64,000 nucleotides of DNA from Alphaproteobacteria bacterium (lineage in GTDB: Bacteria; Pseudomonadota; Alphaproteobacteria; Micropepsales; Micropepsaceae), in NCBI GenBank assembly GCA_013389115.1, contig JACADY010000014.1, positions 1-64,000 on the forward strand, written 5' to 3'. This document shows positions 57,724-64,000 of the stretch, one piece after another. The notes under the pieces were generated by a model. It saw only the letters and a list, made by a program, of their open reading frames with translations. It ran no database searches and was not told where the DNA came from. Within the stretch, counting starts at the first letter, position 1, and every line of letters begins with the position of its first letter. The position numbers and the translations under genes were made by a program.

Positions 57724-58795
57724 GCAGCGCACCTGTCGTCGTGGCGATACTCTTGCCGCCACTTCGGGTCTTCCATAGCGAATAGGCGACGCCCGAGCCG
57801 ATAAGGCCAAGCGTAATCGCAAGCGACCATGGCGCCGGAAACTTGCCACTCTCGAAGAGATCGCCCAGGAAGATCTTCGAGCCGATGAAGACGAGTGTCA
57901 GCGCGAGCGCGTATTTTAGATATTGGAAACGATGCACCATGGCGGCCAGCGCGAAGAAGAGTGCTCGCAGGCCAAGGATCGCAAAGATGTTCGACGTATA
58001 GACGATATAGGGGTCGGTTGTGATGGCGAAGATCGCCGGCACGCTGTCCACCGCGAAGATGAGGTCGACGATTTCGACAAACATCAAAGCGAGCAGAAGC
58101 GGCGTCGCGAACCAGCGTAATTTGCCCGTTTTCGGGTCAGGGAGGGCCACGCGGAAACGATTGCCATGCAGCTCCGGCGTGACGTTCATGTGGCGCTTCA
58201 GCCAGTTTAGAATCTTGTTCTGGCTCATATCCGGCTCGTGATCGCCCTTTCGGAACATCATGACGCCGGTCAGGATCAAAAATGCGCCGAAGAGGTAGAG
58301 CACCCAGGAGAATTGGCTCACGAGGGCGGCGCCTAAGCCGATCATCAGCGCGCGCAGCACGATGACGCCGATAATGCCCCAGAACAGCACGCGATGCTGA
58401 TAAAGGCGAGGGATGGCGAGATAGGTGAAGACGAGCGAGATGACGAAAACATTGTCGAGAGCGAGTGTCTTCTCGACCGCAAAGCCTGTCAGATAGAGCT
58501 GCACGGCGGTCCAGGCGCGCTCTGCGTCCGTGACGGCGAGCAATTGCGGATCAATAGAACCGATAGGTGAGGCATTGTTGTACAATGACCACACGACCCC
58601 GGCGAAGCCGAGGCCGATCGCAATGTAGAAGGCAGAGAGGCCGAGCGATTCCTTGACCCCGATCTCATGGTCATCACGGTTCACGACACCGAGGTCGAAC
58701 ACCAGCAAGGCGCCCACCGCAGCGATGAAGGCAACCCAGATCCAAACGTCCTTGCCCAGGAAATCGGCGGTCAAAAATCCAAGTAGAGCGTCCAT
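57716..58795 (-). CDS. TerC/Alx family integral membrane protein
   Basis: 359 residues from ATG 58795, preceded by GGAAGG. About nine spans. Motifs EKTLALDNVFVISLVFTYLA and EIVDLIFAVDSVPAIFAITT hold the acidic membrane residues of the family, which exports or senses metal ions (manganese in Alx/MntX types; tellurite in TerC). Located upstream of the SbtA stub. Probable role: Mn2+ homeostasis or pH response. Confidence 0.9.
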   Translation of the reverse strand: MDALLGFLTADFLGKDVWIWVAFIAAVGALLVFDLGVVNRDDHEIGVKESLGLSAFYIAIGLGFAGVVWSLYNNASPIGSIDPQLLAVTDAERAWTAVQLYLTGFAVEKTLALDNVFVISLVFTYLAIPRLYQHRVLFWGIIGVIVLRALMIGLGAALVSQFSWVLYLFGAFLILTGVMMFRKGDHEPDMSQNKILNWLKRHMNVTPELHGNRFRVALPDPKTGKLRWFATPLLLALMFVEIVDLIFAVDSVPAIFAITTDPYIVYTSNIFAILGLRALFFALAAMVHRFQYLKYALALTLVFIGSKIFLGDLFESGKFPAPWSLAITLGLIGSGVAYSLWKTRSGGKSIATTTGALHG

Positions 58796-58896
58796 ATCGA
58801 CCTTCCGCAGTTCGATGTTGACCATGCGCACGCCCGTCGCCCCTGCAGTCGAGTTGCTGCAAGGGCGCGGTGCGTCCGCGACCTAAACTCAAATCC

Positions 58897-59743
58897 CTAT
58901 GCCGCCGCGAGACCTCGTCCGGCCTGCTCCTCAAGCTCGGCAATGCGATTGGCCGTGTTGGGTGCGTGGCAAAAGGGTCGTCCATGCCAAGCCCGCTCAG
59001 CGGGTTGATTGTGAACATGTGCGCAGTCGCCGGATTGGCTTCGGCTTCGGCGTTGTCGATATGACGCGCGCCGTGTTCGAGCTTGCGCAGAGCCGAGGCC
59101 AGCGCCAGCGGATCGCCGCTGATCTCGCCGCCCGGCCGTTCGGCCGAATACTCACGCGTGCGCGAAATCGCCAATTGCACCAGCATGGCCGCGATCGGCG
59201 CGAGGATGAGGACAAGCAGACCGATCAAGGGATTGCTGCTTTGGACATCCCGCTGCCCGCCGCCGAAGAACATGCCAAAATTGGCGATCATCGAGATAGC
59301 GCCGGCAATCGTCGCCGTCACGTCATCACCAGCGTATCCCGGTTCTTGATGTGTGCCAGTTCGTGCGCGATCACGCCGCGCAACTCGCGCTGCGTCAGCA
59401 GATCGACAAGGCCCGTATTCACCGCGATCGCCGCATTCTGTGGGTCACGCACGGTGGCGAACGCATTGGGCTGGGGATTGTCGATCACAAAGAGTCGCGG
59501 CATCGGTAATCCCGCACGCGCTGCGAGCTCCGCCGTCATGGCGTGCAGCCGCCCATGATCGACCGGCTGCGCATTGTACATCTTGAGGACGATCTTGTCC
59601 GAGAACCAGTAGGAGCCGATGTTCATCATCGCCGCGACAGCGAGCGCGAAGAGCATGCCGGCCTGGCCGCCGAGCGACCAACCGACCCATCCAAACAGCG
59701 CGATCAGCGCAGCGAGCAAGATCCCAGTCTTGATCAGGTTCAT
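58897..59743 (-). pseudogene. htpX: Membrane zinc protease HtpX, two frameshifts
   Basis: Starts MNLIKTGILLAALIALFG at 59743 (GGAGG upstream). The active-site HELAHIKNRDTL is present in the first frame, which stops at 59318. ATIAGAISMIANFGMFFGG continues in a second frame, and after the G-run at 58960-58962 the end reads RIAELEEQAGRGLAA in a third, stopping at TAG 58897. With two bases restored it is a normal 282-residue HtpX, an inner-membrane quality-control protease. Both lesions are missing bases in or near short repeats. Confidence 0.85.
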
Positions 59744-59807
59744 GTTCGCGCCTCCTTCCTGCGCGAGAAAGCGAAGGAGCGCCGCGTCGCGCGGCGCTCC
59801 GGGGGAG

Positions 59808-60086
59808 TTAAAAATCGAAGAGGTCGAAAAGCCGCGAGCGCCGGCCGCCGCTGTGTCGGTTATGGCGATGGTGATCATCGTCATCATCCTCGTCACGGTA
59901 GCGGCCATGACCGCGCTGGCGGGTTTGCTCGCTCAGCGTCTCCTCGCGCACCAGCGCGATCAGCTTGTCGAGTTCACCCTTGTCGAGCCAGACGCCGCCG
60001 GTCGTCGGGCAGACATCGAACTCGATGCCATAGCGGTTGATCTGCCGCATCGGTGCGCCGTCAATGGGAGAAATGGTGAGAGGCAT
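59808..60086 (-). CDS. zf-TFIIB-like small protein with acidic-His tail
   Basis: 92 residues from ATG 60086. RYGIEFDVCPTTGGVWLDKG followed by ELDKLI matches zf-TFIIB proteins, but only one of four Cys remains (SPIDG and CPTTGG replace CPxC pairs). A metal-rich tail DEDDDDDHHRHNRH and a C-terminal RLFDLFDF follow. May bind metal through the tail. Sits in an apparent minus-strand group with a DUF465 gene and htpX. Confidence 0.72.
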   Translation of the reverse strand: MPLTISPIDGAPMRQINRYGIEFDVCPTTGGVWLDKGELDKLIALVREETLSEQTRQRGHGRYRDEDDDDDHHRHNRHSGGRRSRLFDLFDF

Positions 60087-60121
60087 TGTTGGGGCTCCAA
60101 GTCTGAAGTTGAGGGAGGATT

Positions 60122-60325
60122 TCACGCGCGCACGCGGATCGACCGCAGCTGCGGTGGCGCGGCAGCGGCCCCCAATCGTTGCAGCCGGTCTTCCAGGACC
60201 AGGCGCAGCTTCTTCAGCTTGAGTAGTCGCATCCAGTCCGGACGCGCCGCCTTCTGCTCCCTATCGATCTCTTTTTGGATTTTCGCCGCCTTGAACAACA
60301 GCGCTTTGAAATGACGTACCGACAT
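60122..60325 (-). CDS. DUF465-like small protein
   Basis: 67 residues from ATG 60325, preceded by GAGGAG. Basic helical protein: ALLFKAAKIQKEIDREQKAA and RLLKLKKLRLVLEDRLQRL, similar to the YdcH/DUF465 coiled-coil family in alphaproteobacteria. Function unknown. Confidence 0.65.
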   Translation of the reverse strand: MSVRHFKALLFKAAKIQKEIDREQKAARPDWMRLLKLKKLRLVLEDRLQRLGAAAAPPQLRSIRVRA

Positions 60326-60975
60326 GACGTGCTCCTCTTGTTTCGAGTAGTCGGGAGCGCGTTGTCTGGGTGGCCGTCGAAACGTCCGCGCCAACACCGG
60401 GATGCTCCCGATGCGGTCCGACATCACAATCGCCCGAGGGCAACCGTCAGAGGGGCCCGGTCCGCTTAGCAGTTGAAATAGTCATGCCCCTCAAAGGTTC
60501 AAGCGGGGCCGACAAAAAAACGACGGGCCCCGATGGGCGCTGGCATCCGCGAGATTTCGATGCAGGGAGGCGCCCTCGAGCGCCGACTCCCGGCGATCCT
60601 AAAAGCCCGGCGGGGCAGGATGTGCGAGGCTTCCACTCATGACCGCCGCCCCCTTCAGCCGCCGCGACCTGGCCACGCTTGCGGCGTTTGCGAATGGCCG
60701 CCATCAGCGGACTACGGGACATAGAAACCAAAGCGTTCGATTGGCTGGAATTGGCCCGTTCCTGCCGTTCACCGCTCCAAAGTTGGAGCCCGGAGTTCGT
60801 CTCGCTATAGTGCGTTCTGCAGCGATCGCGGTAATGTTCCGATATTCGGGGAGGGTGCGATGCGTTGGATCATGCAATTGATGGCGGACAATCAGTGAGC
60901 AGTACAACCTGCGATCGCTTTTGATTGGTTCGCGCCCCGGATCGAGAATTGTTTACGAAGCGCAGGAGGAACTTG
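60326..60975. other. Long spacer without a recognised gene
   Basis: 650 bases between the DUF465 gene (-) and the VOC gene (+). Several short open frames exist but none has family motifs or a ribosome site of note. There is an A-run (CGACAAAAAAACGACGG near 60510). The last 100 bases should carry the VOC promoter. Confidence 0.4.
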
Positions 60976-61386
60976 ATGACACGCTCACCCGGACTTTTTG
61001 CTAATCTGCGTGTCTCTGACCCCAGATCCGAGATCGACTGGTTGGTGAAGGTGCTCGGGTTTGAGACGCACTTTATCGCCGACCATGGCGGACAGATTTT
61101 ACATGCCGAGATGCGAATGGGGGATCATTTGCTTTTCCTCCAACCGGACAAGGCGGACGACGCCTACGGCATGCACAGCCCTCAGCGGCTCAACGGCACA
61201 AACCAGTGCGTGTGCATCGCAGTCGAGGATGTCGAGGCCGTAGCGGCACGCGTTCTCGCGGCAAACGGCGAGATGATCACGCAGCCACACGATACGCCCT
61301 ACGGCGCGCGAGAGTTTTCCTGCCGTTCGCCGGATGGGCATGTTTGGTCGGTCGGAAACTACTGGGGTCAGCCGCGCTCAACATGA
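60976..61386 (+). CDS. VOC (glyoxalase/PhnB-like) family protein
   Basis: 136 residues from ATG 60976, with AGGAGG upstream. Two beta-alpha-beta modules: FANLRVSDPRSEIDWLVKVL, ILHAEMRMGDHLLFLQPD and REFSCRSPDGHVWSVGNY. PhnB/3-demethylubiquinone-methyltransferase-like or bleomycin-resistance-like. It could bind a small toxin or act as an isomerase; not determinable by eye. Confidence 0.82.
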   Translation: MTRSPGLFANLRVSDPRSEIDWLVKVLGFETHFIADHGGQILHAEMRMGDHLLFLQPDKADDAYGMHSPQRLNGTNQCVCIAVEDVEAVAARVLAANGEMITQPHDTPYGAREFSCRSPDGHVWSVGNYWGQPRST

Positions 61387-62173
61387 TCATCGGCTAAGCG
61401 GCAGGGTTGAGTGCCGAGCCGGCAGTCGAGGGCATCGATCGAGGTTCGCTCGTGGCCGCGTATCTCTCTTCGGTGCTAAGACCGCTTTCGGCGATTTCCT
61501 GCCCTCCGAGTAAGCGCCGTCGAATGTCAGAATTGGAAGAGAACAGACATTCAGGGCTCAGAGACGTCCAGGAAGGCCAATAATGGCCCCCGGGTGGCGC
61601 CTAAGGTTTGCCAGGCGGGCCCATCGCGCCGTCGCGGTAAGTTGACCAACTCGTGGCAAGGACCGACGTCGGATGTCGTGATAACCTGGAAATGGCGCAC
61701 CCGAAAGGGTGAAACTGGGAACCGGTACGTGGTTGTTTTTCCTCTGATCTCCGGCCCCGCCAAGTCATCGGCCGACCGGGATGGGCCCCATACAAGACGG
61801 CCGACCTGAATCGAAAAATGCACGTGTTTGGCCCGATCCTGCCGCTGGCATGAGCTGGGGCGTCGGGCAGATCCTGCCGTCCACGCGCGGGAGCGGCCCG
61901 GGCGCGGCCCTGGTGCGGTACGGACCATCGGCCCCGTGACCGCCATGTCGGTCGTTGCTTGCCGCCGGCGCCGCCCTGACCGCCTCGCCGGCCGCTTGCC
62001 GGGCGGGCGCGGCCATGGAAATCTCCGGTAGGCCCGCAAGGGGGGAGAGCCGGATGCGCCTGAGGCTGGCGATGCTGCTGTCGGCGGCGGTGGTGCTGGC
62101 TGCGCCCGTGGCCTGAGTCGGACCGCAGGACATGCCCCCCATGCGAGGGCTCCATTTGCTCGGAAGCATCAAT
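61387..62173. other. Gene-poor segment with orphan signal-peptide reading frames
   Basis: About 790 bases. The one notable item is 62054-62116 (+), MRLRLAMLLSAAVVLAAPVA followed by TGA, with GGGGGGAGAG as ribosome site: a complete signal peptide with no mature protein. Just upstream another frame reads SLLAAGAALTASPAA. After the TGA the frame goes on as VGPQDMPPMRGLHLLGSINL to TAG. These look like the wreck of a secreted-protein gene. Nothing else is recognised. Confidence 0.4.
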
Positions 62174-62971
62174 CTATAGAAAGCCAAGTCGTCGCAGCTC
62201 GCTAAGGCCCGCCCGAGACGCGCGGGCGACGGCGCCAGTCTTTAGCGCGACGCGCGCGCCGCGGTTTTCCCGCTCCACATGTTGGACCGCCCTTACCGCC
62301 ACCCACCAGGAGCGATGGATGCGCACGCCCGCGTCCGGCGGCAGCGTGGCGATTGCATCTGAAAGGCGCATGAGAATGAGGTGCTCGCCGCGGTCCGTAT
62401 GCACACGCACGTAATGATCCTCGGCGCTCAAGGCCTGAATCTCCGCGCCGCGGAGCTTGAGCGGCAAATGCGCCTGCAGGCCGGAAGGCGGCTCCGGCGG
62501 CGACGGCGCAGGCGTGGCGTCGCGCAGCGGCGGTGCGATGGCGATTGATGCCGGCGCCCGGCGCTCCACGAGCGCGGCGACCGCGAACAGTGCGATGCAC
62601 ACGGTCCAGACGCACCCCAGTAGCTCCGGCAGGAAATGCCCCGGCACCGGCCGGGCGATGAACGTCTGAACGCCCAAGATCGTGAACCACACCGGCGGGG
62701 CGGCGATGAGCGACCGCAGCAGCGCGAGCGACATTCGGGACGGGGCGACTCGGACGCGATCCAGCGCCCAATCGATGCAGCGCGCCGCAACAAATGCAAT
62801 CAGAAGCAAGGCGACCCAATAGCCGAACCTTGCCAACTCGGGCAGGTAGGTCACCGCCCCGAACGGCGAGGCGACGGCGAAGAACGCGCCGGCTCCGATC
62901 ACCAGTCCCGCCTGTGGGGCGAGGCGCTGGGCGGTGGTCGTCTCCTGGTCCGTTCGCGCTTCGCCAACCAT
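62174..62971 (-). CDS. LytTR-type transcriptional regulator with membrane N-terminus
   Basis: 265 residues from the ATG at 62971, after AAAGGGCGG; starts up to 63169 are possible. Four hydrophobic spans (about 23-115) precede a LytTR DNA-binding domain: IQALSAEDHYVRVHTDRGEH and GVRIHRSWWVAVRAV. Membrane-bound LytTR proteins of this form lack a receiver and respond to unknown signals. Divergent from the DUF2141/DUF2306 pair, its likely target. Confidence 0.82.
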   Translation of the reverse strand: MVGEARTDQETTTAQRLAPQAGLVIGAGAFFAVASPFGAVTYLPELARFGYWVALLLIAFVAARCIDWALDRVRVAPSRMSLALLRSLIAAPPVWFTILGVQTFIARPVPGHFLPELLGCVWTVCIALFAVAALVERRAPASIAIAPPLRDATPAPSPPEPPSGLQAHLPLKLRGAEIQALSAEDHYVRVHTDRGEHLILMRLSDAIATLPPDAGVRIHRSWWVAVRAVQHVERENRGARVALKTGAVARASRAGLSELRRLGFL

Positions 62972-63074
62972 CCAATCCGCCCTTTCGCGCAATCGCCGGT
63001 ACAGCCCACGAAGACGGCCGTGACGCAGCTTTCCGCCCAGCAATACTCGCACCATCGATCCGTGGAGAACGACG

Positions 63075-63512
63075 ATGCGCATGAGGCAGTGTATTATCGC
63101 CGTGCTGGCGCTCCCAGCAATAGCAAGCGCGACGCCGACGGACGGAGCAAAGGCGGAGCTGACCATCACCGCCGCCGGGATCGCGCCGCTGGCCGGCCAA
63201 GTTCGGGTCGCCGCCTTCTGTTCGGAGCGCGCTTATCGCGCGTTCCAAGCGGATGCGGCGGTGGTGCTGGACGCCTCCGCCGCCTCGGTCGCCGCGACCC
63301 TGACCGTGCCCGCCGGCGAGTGCGCCGTGCTCGTTCACCATGACGTGGACGGCGACGGCCGGCTGACGAGGGGTTTGTTCGGAATTCCCTCCGAGCCGAC
63401 GGCGGCGTCCGGCGATGCCCGCGGACTGTTCGGACCGCCGGCCTGGGCTCGGGCGAGGGTGCGTCTCACCGAAGGATCGAACGCGCTCACCGTTCGGCTC
63501 AGCCGGCCATGA
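63075..63512 (+). CDS. DUF2141 secreted protein
   Basis: 145 residues with a signal peptide (about 1-19, ALPAIASA). VHHDVDGDGRLTRGLFGIPS, EPTAASGDARGLFGPPAW and ARVRLTEGSN are the DUF2141 core, a beta-sandwich of unknown function. Start at ATG 63075 or 63081. Its stop overlaps the DUF2306 start by four bases. Confidence 0.82.
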   Translation: MRMRQCIIAVLALPAIASATPTDGAKAELTITAAGIAPLAGQVRVAAFCSERAYRAFQADAAVVLDASAASVAATLTVPAGECAVLVHHDVDGDGRLTRGLFGIPSEPTAASGDARGLFGPPAWARARVRLTEGSNALTVRLSRP

Positions 63513-64000
63513 ACGCGAACGTGCGGGCCTTCGTCGCGCTCTTCGCGCTAAGCGCGACCGCCCTCGGCGTGGCCATCTACGCGGCGCAATACCTTACTAA
63601 GCCGCCCGACGCGTTTCCGTTCATTGTGCAACGTGAGATCCATGCCGCCGAGCGGCTTGCGCTCCTCGTCCATGTGTCGATGGGCGGTCTGGCGCTCCTC
63701 GTGGGGCCGATGCAGTTCTTGCTGGCGAAGCGAACTCCAGTCTCCGCGCTCCACCGAGTCTTGGGGCGGGTCTATGTTGCAAGCGTTCTGGCGTCGGCCG
63801 CCGCTGGCGCTTGGCTGGCGCCCACGAGCTTCGGCTCGCCCGTCTCGTCCGCCGGATTTATGGCGTTGGCGATCCTGTGGCCCGCGGCGACATGGCTCGC
63901 CGTCCGCGCGGCCCGAAACGGTGACTTCGAGCGCCATCGTGTGTGGATGATCCGCTCGTACGCAATGACGTTCGCCGCCGCCACGCTCCGCGCGGAGCTT
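63509..64000 (+). CDS. DUF2306 membrane protein, cut by the window end
   Basis: 164 residues visible, no stop before 64000. Spans at about 6-26, 53-72, 92-110 and 118-138. ALHRVLGRVYVASVLASAAA and HRVWMIRSYAMTFAAATLRA are typical of DUF2306 four-helix membrane proteins with conserved His residues, perhaps heme-related. Coupled to DUF2141 by an ATGA overlap. Confidence 0.82.
   Translation, partial: MNANVRAFVALFALSATALGVAIYAAQYLTKPPDAFPFIVQREIHAAERLALLVHVSMGGLALLVGPMQFLLAKRTPVSALHRVLGRVYVASVLASAAAGAWLAPTSFGSPVSSAGFMALAILWPAATWLAVRAARNGDFERHRVWMIRSYAMTFAAATLRAEL

Overview
The window is GC-rich DNA from an alphaproteobacterium. The evidence is a FixL/FixJ/FixK oxygen-sensing cluster, an H+-coupled RND efflux pump, LysR, TetR and CadC-like regulators, DUF2793, DUF3775 and DUF465 families, and palindromic intergenic repeats of a type common in that class. 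I cannot fix the genus. No rRNA, tRNA or CRISPR array was seen.

Layout. 1-113 is the tail of an IS481-type transposase. 208-7355 (+) is one tightly packed operon: rmlA, an NAD-dependent epimerase, an FAD oxidoreductase, GtrA, a HAD-UbiA fusion, a DprE1 homologue and a DprE2 homologue. The last four match the polyprenyl-phosphoryl-arabinose supply genes of mycobacteria. A convergent operon (11004-7369, -) carries a GT-C membrane glycosyltransferase, a methyltransferase and an acyltransferase-3, so the region probably makes and decorates a surface glycan or glycolipid. 12661-14810 (-) is an RsbV/RsbW/RsbU-type partner-switching operon. It diverges from a very large hybrid histidine kinase with an Hpt protein (15194-20159, +). 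20207-25020 holds mobA, an interrupted sensor kinase, a Gfo/Idh/MocA oxidoreductase and a nucleotidyltransferase-like/NUDIX fusion. 25388-30911 is an oxygen-response cluster: fixK, fixL, fixJ, a FixT-like single receiver domain, an alcohol dehydrogenase and a DUF3775 protein, with two FixK/FNR-like boxes.

30996-36127 is a TetR-controlled RND efflux pair. 37660-43915 (-) is a complete hsaA-B-C-D-E-G-F-like meta-cleavage operon (steroid ring or other catechol degradation), with a divergent LysR gene and an amidohydrolase. 46114-52482 is patchy: SRAP, a decayed SEC-C gene, a secreted PAN-domain protein, a PhzF-like remnant, a CadC-like TPR regulator and an IS3 remnant. 52558-57207 carries a haloalkane dehalogenase, a Baeyer-Villiger monooxygenase and a TetR gene with a perfect palindromic operator. 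57469-60325 (-) holds TerC, an SbtA stub, a frameshifted htpX and two small proteins. 60976-64000 holds a VOC protein, a LytTR regulator, DUF2141 and DUF2306, the last cut by the window edge.

Several genes that look otherwise intact are broken by single-base indels in short homopolymers (hybrid kinase, DUF2793, htpX) or by a lone in-frame TAG (sensor kinase, alcohol dehydrogenase, RND pump). Both true decay and base-calling error are possible. They are annotated as interrupted genes and discussed in the findings. All functional calls come from recognising motifs by eye; no database search was run.
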